A DNA stretch of 64,000 nucleotides. Origin: Chitinophaga jiangningensis (GTDB taxonomy: Bacteria; Bacteroidota; Bacteroidia; Chitinophagales; Chitinophagaceae). The position numbers and the translations under genes were made by a program. Shown here piece by piece: positions 32,069-40,347 of this stretch. Numbering within the stretch: position 1 is the first letter of the stretch; every line of letters starts with the position of its first letter. The notes under the pieces are model-generated. The model saw only the letters and a program-made list of their open reading frames with translations, did no database searches and was not told the origin of the DNA. Location of the stretch: contig NZ_FRBL01000002.1 of the NCBI RefSeq assembly GCF_900142605.1, forward strand, positions 372,001-436,000. Direction: 5' to 3'.

Positions 32069-34213
32069 ATGACTTTCTTACCTCTCACTGCAGACCTGGT
32101 ACGTGCGTTAGGATGGACCATTTTACATTCTACCTGGCAATCGCTGTGCGTATTTGCAGCCTTACGGATAGTACTGGCGCTGTGGCCAATGGCTTCTGCC
32201 AGGATAAAGTACAACTTATCCGTATTATCGCTGGGAGGTATATTCACCTGGTTTGTGATCACGCTTTACCAGCAGATCAGCGCCTTCCAGGAGGCCAGGG
32301 AGATTGTAGCAGCTGCGGTTGCCAACCTGCAACTGACGGCAGCAGTTCCCGAAGGACTGGTGGTGGAAACCATGTATAAAAGTCAGGACGGACTCACCGG
32401 CTTTTTCCCGCAAATGGAAAATTGGTTCCCGGTATTGGTAACGCTATATGTGATCGGTTTCTGTATCATGACGATCAAATTGTTTGCCGACCTGGCGCAG
32501 TTACAACGCATCAGAACAGACAAAACAAGTCCGATGGACGCAAGCTGGGAGCAGCACCTGGCAAGGCTTTCCGCTCAACTGGACATTACCCGTCCCGTAA
32601 AATTACTCGTATCCGGTTACATCCAGGTACCTGTAATGCTGGGCTTTCTGAAGCCTATAATATTGCTGCCGGTGGCCATGGTGAATAACCTTTCCACCGA
32701 ACAGCTGGAAGCCATCCTCCTTCACGAGCTGGCGCACATAAAACGCAATGATTATCTGTTGAATATCTTCCAATCAATTGTAGAAACAATCCTGTTCTTC
32801 AATCCTTTTGTATGGCAGATTTCCCGAATCATCCGGCAGGAGCGCGAACACTGCTGCGATGACCTGGTTGTCAACTCCGTACATCCCCTGCACTACGCCA
32901 AAGCCCTGGTGGCACTGGAAGAATACCGGTTATCATCCAATTCACTGGCCATGGCTGCTGCAAACAACAAACAGCATCTGTTTAATCGCATTAAACGTAT
33001 CATGGAAATGAAAACAAAAAATCTCAACTATAGTCAAAAATTTCTTGCTGTAATGATCATTGCCGCCGGCCTCATTTCAATCGCCTGGTTAAATCCTGCG
33101 AAGGTGAAAGCCTCCGAAAAGGAAGCACCAGCCACTAAGGAAGTTCTTGCCCATGAAGCCATTGCAGCCACCAATAACACTACTACCGAAGCGGTGGTAA
33201 GCATCAACGAACAGCATGCAGAAGATGCAGTTTGTACAGATACCGTACCACCACCACCAGCTCCTCCTGCTGTACCAGGCGTTCCTGATGCACCGCCGGT
33301 ACCGGCACCACCAGCGCCGCCAGCACCTGGAGAAGCAGACTTCCCTGCCCCGCCTGCTCCACCTGCACCGCCAGCACGGGTAAAAGGCGCTTATGTTTAC
33401 AGCAGCCAGGGACTGTCGCCTGCACAACAGAAGAAACTGGAAAAACAAATCCGTGAAGCGGAACAAACCATCCAGAAAGCAATGGCCCAGCTGAAAGAGG
33501 TGGACATGAAAAAGATTCAGGCAGAATCTAAAGCAGCCCTCGATAAAGTGGACTGGAAACAAATGAACGCTGACATAGTAGCTGCACAAAACGAAGCCAG
33601 AGAAGCACTCAAAGGCATCAACTTTGATGAAATGATGGCTTCCGTAAAGAACAGTGTGAATGTAAATGTGAACGTCGACTCCATCCGCAACTTTGTGTAT
33701 AGCCAGGTGGGTAGCAACATGAAATACAATGGCCAGTATCACTACTATTACAATACGTCCGGCGATACTACCGGTTTAGCAGCAGCAGAAGCGGGTCGAC
33801 TCGCTGCGCACAGAGGCCGCCTGGCTGCTGAAAAATCACGCATGGCCGCTGAAAAAAACAGGCTGAATGCCGAAAAACAACGCGCTGTTACCGAAAGAAA
33901 CAGAGAACTGGCTGATAGAAACCGGCAGCTGGCTGACGAAAACAGGGCACGTGCTGACCGCGACCGCGACGTCGCCCATGCCCGCTCCAACAGGTATCAC
34001 AAAATCATCGACCAGATGGCCGCCGATAAACTGCTGGACAAAAACAGCAACTACGAAATTGAGTACAGCAACAATACACTCCGTGTAAACGGCGTTACCC
34101 AGCCTGATAACATCACCCGTAAATACAAATCACTGATCGACGAAGACAACCTGAAGATCTCAGGTGGTAAAGATCATCTGAATATCTCTTCATCCAACAA
34201 CAATAAGCAGTAA
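32069..34213 (+). CDS. M56-family BlaR1-like membrane metallopeptidase with proline-rich and coiled-coil tail
   Basis: 714 residues from the ATG at 32069; an earlier frame start (31937) overlaps blaI and is not used. The N-terminal half holds four or so membrane helices and the zinc motif LLHELAHIKRNDYL (HELAH, with a further Glu near EHCCDDLV). After a last helix come a proline-rich stretch (PPPPAPPAVPGVPDAPPVPA and further PAPPAPP repeats) and a long charged helical part with repeated RLAAEKSRMAAEKNRLNAEK-type units. No penicillin-binding sensor domain is seen. The protein cleaves the BlaI-like repressor in response to some signal; the tail may sense envelope stress or bind a partner. Co-transcribed with blaI. 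Confidence 0.82.
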   Translation: MTFLPLTADLVRALGWTILHSTWQSLCVFAALRIVLALWPMASARIKYNLSVLSLGGIFTWFVITLYQQISAFQEAREIVAAAVANLQLTAAVPEGLVVETMYKSQDGLTGFFPQMENWFPVLVTLYVIGFCIMTIKLFADLAQLQRIRTDKTSPMDASWEQHLARLSAQLDITRPVKLLVSGYIQVPVMLGFLKPIILLPVAMVNNLSTEQLEAILLHELAHIKRNDYLLNIFQSIVETILFFNPFVWQISRIIRQEREHCCDDLVVNSVHPLHYAKALVALEEYRLSSNSLAMAAANNKQHLFNRIKRIMEMKTKNLNYSQKFLAVMIIAAGLISIAWLNPAKVKASEKEAPATKEVLAHEAIAATNNTTTEAVVSINEQHAEDAVCTDTVPPPPAPPAVPGVPDAPPVPAPPAPPAPGEADFPAPPAPPAPPARVKGAYVYSSQGLSPAQQKKLEKQIREAEQTIQKAMAQLKEVDMKKIQAESKAALDKVDWKQMNADIVAAQNEAREALKGINFDEMMASVKNSVNVNVNVDSIRNFVYSQVGSNMKYNGQYHYYYNTSGDTTGLAAAEAGRLAAHRGRLAAEKSRMAAEKNRLNAEKQRAVTERNRELADRNRQLADENRARADRDRDVAHARSNRYHKIIDQMAADKLLDKNSNYEIEYSNNTLRVNGVTQPDNITRKYKSLIDEDNLKISGGKDHLNISSSNNNKQ

Positions 34214-34313
34214 GCATTTACCGGCTGTACTATCATGCAGCAAAACAGCATCGCTTAAAGCTATCAGTTTCAATAGCAACGACCCCAAATTCCAAATTCG
34301 CTCTTCATTTATA

Positions 34314-34351
34314 AAATAGCACTGTTTGCTACCGCAGACAGTGCTATTTTT
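34314..34351 (+). terminator. Intrinsic terminator of the blaI-M56 unit
   Basis: Arms AATAGCACTGT and ACAGTGCTATT with an ACCGC-containing loop, then TTTTTGC. A possible promoter element, TTTG (34325-34328) with TATTTTTG (34345-34352), overlaps it. Confidence 0.8.
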
Positions 34352-34352
34352 G
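34345..34352 (+). promoter_or_regulatory. Predicted -7 element of the C1 peptidase gene
   Basis: TATTTTTG, preceded by TTTG at 34325-34328 with a 16-bp spacer. It shares sequence with the terminator of the upstream operon. Confidence 0.4.
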
Positions 34353-34398
34353 CAGTAGCAACAATTAACTTTAGCCAACATCAGCAATCTACTGCATT

Positions 34399-35508
34399 AT
34401 GAAATCAATCTTTCTCGCGTTACTCTTATCCGGCACTGTGGCGGCCTATGCGCAGGACAGCAGCCTGGTAAACGGAAAACTGAATGCCACTACCAGCGTA
34501 AAAAATCAACAGGCTACAGGCACCTGCTGGTGCTTTGCCACTACCTCGCTGGTGGAATCAGAGTGTATCCGTAAAGGTGAATCTACGCCCGACATCTCAG
34601 AGATGTTTACTGTACGAAACATTTATATCGAAAAGGCAAAGAATTATATCCTGCGCCAGGGATTTGCCCGTTTTGATGAAGGAGGCCTTGGACACGATGT
34701 GATTCAGTCCATCGCCAAATACGGAGCAGTACCGGAAAGCGCTTACACTGGTCTTACCAATGGTGCCACCTCTTTCAACCACGGTAAAATGGTAAAAGAG
34801 CTGAAAGCCTACCTGGATTCTGCGCTAAAAAAACGCCGTCCGGTGAATGATAACTGGCTCGACAGCACGATTGTAATCCTGGATAAATACATGGGTGCAC
34901 CGCCGGCATCATTTGAATTTAACGGTAAAACCTACACGCCGCAAACCTACGCCAAAGACGTTCTGAAGTTCAACGCAGACGATTATGTGGGACTGACTTC
35001 TTTCACACATCATCCGTTTGACGAGCGTTTTATACTGGAGGTTCCGGATAATTTCAGCAACGGTGCTTATTATAACATTCCGCTCAACGAGCTGGTGGAT
35101 GCCTGCAAATCGGCCGTAAAGAAAGGCTACACTGTAGCCTGGGATGCCGATGTATCCAACCGCGGATGGGCCATGGGTCGTGGATACGCACTGGTACCCA
35201 CAGTAGACTCCCTCATGCGTGCCAAACCATTCAATCCTGATCAGGAGGAAAACGTGGTTACGCAGGACTCACGCCAACGCTTATACGAAGAACTGGTAAC
35301 AGAAGATGATCACCTGATGCACATCACCGGCATTGGTCAGAGTCCTAAAGGCAAAACATTTTTTGTGGTGAAAAATTCCTGGGGTCAGGCGGGGCCTTAT
35401 CATGGCTACCTGAATGTATCAGAGGCTTATTTCGCTAATAATACTATTTCAGTGGTGATACCAAAAGCTGCGCTGGATAAGGCGTTGAAAGCAAGAGTAA
35501 GTAAATAG
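34399..35508 (+). CDS. Secreted C1-family cysteine peptidase (bleomycin-hydrolase/PepC-like)
   Basis: 369 residues with a signal peptide (MKSIFLALLLSGTVAAYAQ, cut before D). The catalytic Cys is in the ATGTCWCFATTS motif (Cys43). The His is in HLMHITGIG and the Asn in VVKNSWGQAGPYHGY. The insertion between Cys and His, rich in acidic and aromatic residues, is the C1B (bleomycin hydrolase/aminopeptidase C) type rather than papain. The signal peptide places it outside the cytoplasm, unlike classical PepC. It probably digests peptides in the periplasm or outside. It is a single gene after the BlaI/M56 terminator. Confidence 0.87.
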   Translation: MKSIFLALLLSGTVAAYAQDSSLVNGKLNATTSVKNQQATGTCWCFATTSLVESECIRKGESTPDISEMFTVRNIYIEKAKNYILRQGFARFDEGGLGHDVIQSIAKYGAVPESAYTGLTNGATSFNHGKMVKELKAYLDSALKKRRPVNDNWLDSTIVILDKYMGAPPASFEFNGKTYTPQTYAKDVLKFNADDYVGLTSFTHHPFDERFILEVPDNFSNGAYYNIPLNELVDACKSAVKKGYTVAWDADVSNRGWAMGRGYALVPTVDSLMRAKPFNPDQEENVVTQDSRQRLYEELVTEDDHLMHITGIGQSPKGKTFFVVKNSWGQAGPYHGYLNVSEAYFANNTISVVIPKAALDKALKARVSK

Positions 35509-35556
35509 GAATTATAAATACGGCTTTTCCAGCCTTTGGCAAGAGGAAAGCAGCAG

Positions 35557-35676
35557 GAGGTCCCGGGCCATTGGTCCGGGACCTCGTGTTTAAAGCAATA
35601 CGTCATGCGGGTTTCCTTCGGGTGGGATGCTGCCAAACCGCCCGAAGGAAAACGCTCTGCCACAGCGCTGTGGCAG
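35557..35676. repeat. Three consecutive hairpins (REP-like)
   Basis: Three dyads in a row between two convergent genes. GAGGTCCCGG/CCGGGACCTC (35557-35566 and 35576-35585); TTTCCTTCGGGTGG/CCGCCCGAAGGAAA (35612-35625 and 35638-35651, one mismatch); and the 20-bp perfect palindrome CTGCCACAGCGCTGTGGCAG (35657-35676). None is followed by a T-run on the plus strand. It may be a repeat element, a protective 3' structure or a nucleoid-protein target. Confidence 0.6.
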
Positions 35677-35712
35677 GTCAATAGTGTAATGATGTCGAAT
35701 GCTCCGGTACTG

Positions 35713-35997
35713 TTAGTGAAGGATGAGAAAGTCTTTAAGATGCTGTACATCTCCTGGAACCACTACCATTTCCCTGACTTCTGCGGGACTTGGTCCGTTG
35801 CGGCACCATTTCAGAAAGGTTTCCATTACTTCTGCAGTAGCTTCTGCCACAATAGTGACGCTTCCATCGGATAAGTTTTTAACGCTACCCTGAACACCCA
35901 GCAAATCGGCGACGTGTTTGGCATTAGCGCGGTAGCCTACTCCCTGTACAAGACCTTTTACGAGGATCTTATTGTGTACAATTGAATTTGTTGCCAT
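35713..35997 (-). CDS. acyP: Acylphosphatase
   Basis: 94 residues. The catalytic pattern is intact: LVKGLVQGVGYRANAKHVAD contains the phosphate-binding loop (GxVQGVGYR with the essential Arg), and SVKNLSDGSVTIVAEA gives the catalytic Asn. The enzyme hydrolyses the acyl-phosphate bond of carboxyl phosphates in the cytoplasm. A longer charged C-terminus (about residues 60-94) is ordinary for the family. The start ATG is at 35995-35997. Confidence 0.93.
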   Translation of the reverse strand: MATNSIVHNKILVKGLVQGVGYRANAKHVADLLGVQGSVKNLSDGSVTIVAEATAEVMETFLKWCRNGPSPAEVREMVVVPGDVQHLKDFLILH

Positions 35998-36687
35998 GGC
36001 AATAAAAAGGAAATAAAGTTACTAGCAAGAATCAACCAACAAGACAAATTTTTAAACCCTCACATACTGTATAGTTATGGCAGTTTATGGGGAACAATTA
36101 TCACCTTTATGGCTTTTTTGAGACGTTTTTTACAACGTTAAAATCTAATAAGCGGAATTCTGGTTGAATTATACTTCCTCTAATTTAAGTCTAAATCCAA
36201 TACGTCTCAAAAGATTTCTGGCTAGCATGGTTGCTAAAAATTGTTAATGGGGTAGCAAGTACTGGTTACTTTGAGGGTTGGGATCAAACAAACATGGATG
36301 AACAATGGACTCTGAAGTCGGCTTTGCAATAGTTTTGATAGCGCCGCTTAACAGGCCAGCCGGGGCCTGCAGGCAGCTGGTATTTTAAAGGAGGAATTGC
36401 CCGCAGGCCTGTCTCACCGCTCATTAGCGGAGTAACTACCCAGTAGCATGCACCTGGCACTGCCTTCGCATTTTCCCTGCGCAACCTCCACTCTCTCTCT
36501 ATCAAACCTCTATTTGCGCACTTTCATTGCAAGACACTTCCATCCGCAATATTTCCATATTGCAGAGCAGCTTATGCGAGACTACGTCCTGGGGTGCAAA
36601 TCATCCAAACTTCCGGTCATCGGAAACGTAGGCTGCCATTAAATGTTAAGGGCAGTAAAAAAGATAATACAGGTTAACAGGCAGTAG
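35998..36687. other. Gene-poor intergenic region with long inverted repeat
   Basis: About 690 bp with no convincing gene. It holds a 97-bp segment bounded by perfect 11-base inverted arms, TTTTGAGACGT (36116-36126) and ACGTCTCAAAA (36202-36212). Further right are a small dyad CCGCT-CATT-AGCGG near 36418-36431 and repeated CCGCAGGCC/GGCCTGCAGG words. Short open frames here have no recognisable features. It could be the relic of a mobile element or a structured RNA locus. Confidence 0.35.
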
Positions 36688-37284
36688 TTAAGCAGCGTAA
36701 TTGAACAGTGAGCCTACCATATGCTCGATATCTCCGAAGACGAAATCACGCACCCGCTCGTATTTCCCTCCTGTAGAAGGTCGGCGGAGCAAACTGAAAC
36801 AATGACAATTAAAACTACGCACAAACATTTGCTGAGAAAGCTGAGGCAAAGAGCGGGATAAGCCCGGATGTTGAATACGTCCCGCTACCATGATATGCGG
36901 GCGGTAATCCTGCTGGGGTAAATCAAAGCACTGCAATAACGCACGCTGTAAACTAACCAATGGCTTTACATTCGCCACATTCACGAAAATACTACACCTC
37001 CCATCCTCGTGCTGATGACTGTCGATCCGGGAAGTGTACACCGCAAACCCCGCCTGCTCCTTAGCAATGCCCTCCAGCGTTTCCATAAACATCTCCTGAA
37101 AACGCTCCGGAAAAACAGAACGGAACAACGGAATCTGAACGGAAGAATTCACCACCCCCTCATCTCCAATCTCTCTCCCAATAAACTGCCGGATGCGAAC
37201 GATATCCTTCGACACCAGCACATCTGGATTTACGACAACCAGATAATCAAATAACGCTTCTGTATTTTCAATACTCGTATTCAT
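36688..37284 (-). CDS. 2H-phosphoesterase-like (LigT/2'-5' RNA ligase-type) protein
   Basis: 198 residues. The C-terminal half shows one of the two family His motifs, YRPHIMVAGR (His130), in a LigT/2H-type sequence with VPEL-like helices; the fold is suggested by IFVNVANVK and FHCFSLL-type strands. The first motif, which should be HxT/S, reads SSVQIPLF (about 47-54), so the first catalytic His is absent. The enzyme may have lost catalysis and bind RNA or a nucleotide, or the family may differ. It ends 60 bp from a spacer without genes and starts at 37284, with a terminator between it and tpiA. Confidence 0.5.
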   Translation of the reverse strand: MNTSIENTEALFDYLVVVNPDVLVSKDIVRIRQFIGREIGDEGVVNSSVQIPLFRSVFPERFQEMFMETLEGIAKEQAGFAVYTSRIDSHQHEDGRCSIFVNVANVKPLVSLQRALLQCFDLPQQDYRPHIMVAGRIQHPGLSRSLPQLSQQMFVRSFNCHCFSLLRRPSTGGKYERVRDFVFGDIEHMVGSLFNYAA

Positions 37285-37378
37285 AACAGTTTCTTTTAAA
37301 TCTGTTTGTTAGAATGACAATACGAATATACAACCTTTTCTTTGAAATACTAATTTTTTTAGCAATTTTTACTAAAAA

Positions 37379-37407
37379 AATACGCAGATATATATAATCT
37401 GCGTATT
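37379..37407. terminator. Intrinsic terminator between tpiA and the 2H-like gene
   Basis: Arms AATACGCAGAT and ATCTGCGTATT with an ATATATA loop. On the minus strand it is followed by TTTTTTTAG, so it ends tpiA. Confidence 0.87.
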
Positions 37408-37425
37408 CTCAATTTATTATAACCA

Positions 37426-38187
37426 TTAAGGCAGTTTGCTGATAATAGCGGTGAAATCAGCCGCCACCAGGGAAGCACCACCGATCAATCCGCCATCCAC
37501 ATCAGGGCAGGCAAACAGTTCCGCCGCGTTACCCGGCTTAGCGCTGCCACCGTATAGGATAGACATACGCAGCGCTGCCTCACGGCCAAACTTCGCAGCA
37601 ATCTGTGAACGGATGTAAGCATGCATATCCTGCGCCTGCTGTGCACTGGCAGTTAAACCTGTACCAATAGCCCAGATTGGCTCGTAGGCAATCACCACGT
37701 TTTTCAGTTGCTCTTCGGTCAGGTGATATAAACTCTCTTCCAGCTGCTTAGCTACATACGCATTCTGAGTTTCCGCCTGACGGATCGCCAGCGGCTCACC
37801 GCAGCAGAAAATAGGCTTCAGGCCATTGGCCAGCGCCAAATCTACCTTCTTAGCCAGCATCTCATTGCTTTCCTGAAAATATTCTCTTCTTTCTGAGTGA
37901 CCAATAATCACATAATCCACACCAATTGACTGCAGCATTTCAGCAGATACCTCACCGGTATAAGCACCGGATTTCTCGCTGTAGCAGTTCTGCGCACCTG
38001 TAAAGAAACCAGGATAGTTCTTCAGCAAAGACTTCGCCTTCATCAGATAAGGGAAAGGCGTGGAAATCACCACCTCCTGGCCTTCCGCCAGTTTCAGTCC
38101 TGCAGCCAGAATATCATTAATCAGTTGTTCGCCCTGTGCCAGCGTGAGGTTCATCTTCCAGTTCGCTGCGACAATTTTTTTTCTCAT
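37426..38187 (-). CDS. tpiA: Triosephosphate isomerase
   Basis: 253 residues, full length. The catalytic residues are in place: the start KIVAANWKMN (Asn, Lys), VIIGHSERREYF (His), IAYEPIWAIGTGLTASAQQA (catalytic Glu and the flexible loop 6) and YGGSAKPGNAAELF (phosphate-binding loop). The enzyme interconverts dihydroxyacetone phosphate and glyceraldehyde 3-phosphate in glycolysis. It lies 23 bp downstream of the nucleotidyltransferase gene, with which it may be co-transcribed, and it has a good terminator. Confidence 0.97.
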   Translation of the reverse strand: MRKKIVAANWKMNLTLAQGEQLINDILAAGLKLAEGQEVVISTPFPYLMKAKSLLKNYPGFFTGAQNCYSEKSGAYTGEVSAEMLQSIGVDYVIIGHSERREYFQESNEMLAKKVDLALANGLKPIFCCGEPLAIRQAETQNAYVAKQLEESLYHLTEEQLKNVVIAYEPIWAIGTGLTASAQQAQDMHAYIRSQIAAKFGREAALRMSILYGGSAKPGNAAELFACPDVDGGLIGGASLVAADFTAIISKLP

Positions 38188-38210
38188 AATATAATTGTGG
38201 TATTAAGTTT

Positions 38211-39392
38211 TTAAAGTTCTGTACGATCACTACGCTGATGTAATCCCTGCAGTATAGCGGCATCCGCAGCCGTTAGTTCCCGGCCTTTCAGCTTCATCCA
38301 GGCAGCAGCATCTTTTAATGCTTCCTCCCCGCGATAGCGGGATACCATGTCGCCCTGCGCCCAGCTAAAAGATGGCAGGTATTTCGGCGGCATCACGCCC
38401 CCGAAAATATTGCAGGAAACACCTACCACGGTGCCAGTGTTCAGGTTGGTGCCAATGCCGGTGCGACTATAATCCCCCATCAGCACCCCACATTTCAGGC
38501 CGGCCACTTCCGCTTCATTCTTTGCCTCCATCCATACGCGTACACCGGAAGCATTGTTCTTCATATTACTGCTGTTGGTGCCGCCTCCCAGGTTACACCA
38601 CTCTCCTAAAACCGCGTCGCCTAAATAGCCTTCGTGCGACTTATTAGAATAACCAAACATCACCACATTCTTAATCTCCCCTCCTCCAATACAGTGAGGC
38701 CCCAACGTGGTAGCACCATATACTTTGCTGCCCATTTTGAGCACGGAACGCTCACCCATGGCAAACGGTCCGCGTACCAGGCTGCCTTCCATTATCACCG
38801 CATCCCTGCCAATATAAATGGGCCCTGTAGCAGCATTCAGTACGCTGCACTGCACACTTGCACCCGGTTCTATAAATACCTGCTCAGCATTTATTACCTG
38901 GTTGCCCGCCGGCAGAGGTTCAGAAACCCGGCCGTTGGTCAGCAACCGGTAATCATCCCGGATCGCCTGATCATTGAGCGCAAAAATATCCCAGGGTTTA
39001 TGAATTCCCAATACCTTGCCCGTATAATTTTTTCGGGCATTGGCTTGTAGCAGATGCACCTCCTTCCCCCTGACTACCTTGGCAATCAGGTGGTTGTCGT
39101 GGTACAACTCCTCATCCGCCTTTAAGGCCATAATAGCTGCCACCAGTGGCTCATCGGGTAGCAGATGCCCGCTGATTAAAATATTAGTGGTATCAGTAGT
39201 ACCCTGGTGTAATGGGAACTTTTCTTGTAGATGCTGTACGGTGAAATGACTAATTCCTGCACCCAGCCATTTTTCCCATTTCTCCTGTATGGTAAGTATC
39301 CCTACGCGGCAGGCTGCAATGGGTCTGGTATGTGTAAAGGGGAATAACAAATCACGTACGGGCGTGTCAAATAGTATAAAATTACGCTCCAT
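38211..39392 (-). CDS. GlmU-like sugar nucleotidyltransferase with left-handed beta-helix
   Basis: 393 residues. The N-terminal 180 or so residues form a nucleotidyltransferase-like domain (NTP_transf_4 type) beginning FILFDTPVRDLLFPFTHTRP, with weak conservation of the GlmU activation loop. The C-terminal part is a left-handed parallel beta-helix (repeats of I.G.A.I, for instance IEPGASVQCSVLNAATGP, PIYIGRDAVI, and MEGSLVRGPFAMGE). The Bacteroidota form is often annotated as putative GlmU-family sugar nucleotidyl/acetyl transferase for envelope polysaccharides. It lies 23 bp upstream of tpiA in the same direction. The sugar is unknown. Confidence 0.78.
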   Translation of the reverse strand: MERNFILFDTPVRDLLFPFTHTRPIAACRVGILTIQEKWEKWLGAGISHFTVQHLQEKFPLHQGTTDTTNILISGHLLPDEPLVAAIMALKADEELYHDNHLIAKVVRGKEVHLLQANARKNYTGKVLGIHKPWDIFALNDQAIRDDYRLLTNGRVSEPLPAGNQVINAEQVFIEPGASVQCSVLNAATGPIYIGRDAVIMEGSLVRGPFAMGERSVLKMGSKVYGATTLGPHCIGGGEIKNVVMFGYSNKSHEGYLGDAVLGEWCNLGGGTNSSNMKNNASGVRVWMEAKNEAEVAGLKCGVLMGDYSRTGIGTNLNTGTVVGVSCNIFGGVMPPKYLPSFSWAQGDMVSRYRGEEALKDAAAWMKLKGRELTAADAAILQGLHQRSDRTEL

Positions 39393-39405
39393 AGGTGCTA
39401 AAAAT

Positions 39406-39440
39406 AGAAAATCCCATCGATTAACCGATGGGATTCTCTG
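39406..39440 (-). terminator. Intrinsic terminator of rpmE2 (L31)
   Basis: Arms AGAAAATCCCATCG and CGATGGGATTCTCT around ATTAAC, with one G-U or mismatch in the stem and an A/T-rich flank. It lies between the L31 gene and the nucleotidyltransferase. Confidence 0.7.
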
Positions 39441-39461
39441 AAAAAATATTTTCGAAAACGA

Positions 39462-39713
39462 CTAAGCTTTCTTAGCGTAGCGTTTGTTGAATTTATCGAT
39501 ACGTCCTGCAGTATCCACCAATACATTCTTACCAGTGTAGAAAGGGTGAGAAGTATTGGAAATTTCCAACTTAATCAACGGATATTCGTTACCATCTTCC
39601 CATTGAGCAGTTTCTTTGGTAGGAGCGGTAGAACGGCTTAAAAAGCTAACACCGTTTGACATATCTTTAAATATCACAAATCTGTAACTTTCTGGATGGA
39701 TTCCCTGTTTCAT
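39462..39713 (-). CDS. rpmE2: 50S ribosomal protein L31, type B
   Basis: 83 residues: MKQGIHPESYRFVIFKDMSN then SNTSHPFYTGKNVLVDTAGRID and FNKRYAK. The N-terminal Zn-binding Cys residues of type A (CxxC) are missing, so this is the zinc-independent type B form. A ribosomal protein of the large subunit. A single gene with its own terminator. Confidence 0.96.
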   Translation of the reverse strand: MKQGIHPESYRFVIFKDMSNGVSFLSRSTAPTKETAQWEDGNEYPLIKLEISNTSHPFYTGKNVLVDTAGRIDKFNKRYAKKA

Positions 39714-39786
39714 ATCAAAATTTTGTAAATACAGAGTGCAAAGGTATATCTTTTTTCTTAAACACTCAAAGATAATTCAAAAAAAA

Positions 39787-40287
39787 TCAGGATTTCATGT
39801 TGATATACTGTAAAGGAATACCCAGGTTGGAGTTCCTCGCCAGTGCTATAACTTCCTGTAAATCATCGATTTTTTTACCGGTAACGCGTACAATATCGTC
39901 CATAATGGCGGCTTGTACCTTAATGCCGGAATCTTTGATCATTTTCACAATTTTCTTGGCATCTTCCTGTTTGATTCCATTTCTGACAGGAATTTCCTTT
40001 TTAAAGACTTTACCGCTCTGATAAGGCTCCTTGCTCTGGTCATAAATGCTGGCATCCAGTCCCTGACGCATGGTGCGACTAACCAGCACATCCAGCACCT
40101 GCCCCAGCTTCATATCACTTTCCACTTCCACGGTGAGCGAGAATTCTTTCTTATTCAGCTCAATATTGACATGTGAATCCTTGAAATCAAATCGATTGGT
40201 AATTTCCTTCTTTACAGTGTTAATGGCGTTATCCAGTGTCTGTAAATCAACTTTGCTAACAATATCAAAGGACGGCATAATTGACAA
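39787..40287 (-). CDS. YajQ-family nucleotide-binding protein
   Basis: 166 residues. YajQ signatures are clear: PSFDIVSKVDLQTLDNAINT, EITNRFDFKDSHVNIEL, and ALIPLQYINMKS-like ending (SNLGIPLQYINM). The protein has two ferredoxin-like domains and binds nucleotides; some relatives bind cyclic di-GMP. Cytoplasmic. It is transcribed alone from a start at 40287 and ends 73 bp from the L31 gene. Confidence 0.93.
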   Translation of the reverse strand: MSIMPSFDIVSKVDLQTLDNAINTVKKEITNRFDFKDSHVNIELNKKEFSLTVEVESDMKLGQVLDVLVSRTMRQGLDASIYDQSKEPYQSGKVFKKEIPVRNGIKQEDAKKIVKMIKDSGIKVQAAIMDDIVRVTGKKIDDLQEVIALARNSNLGIPLQYINMKS

Positions 40288-40347
40288 ATTTTATTTTATA
40301 AGCGGCTTTCTTACAGCAGCAAATATAAACCTATTTGTCATTTTACC

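Noticed and set aside
31669..34213. Beta-lactam resistance locus
   Set aside because: BlaI and M56 proteins are present, but there is no beta-lactamase or penicillin-binding protein gene and the M56 protein lacks a penicillin-binding sensor.
36284..36505. 73-codon minus-strand frame
   Set aside because: No recognisable motif or signal; composition looks like a random frame in a GC-richer patch containing small dyads.
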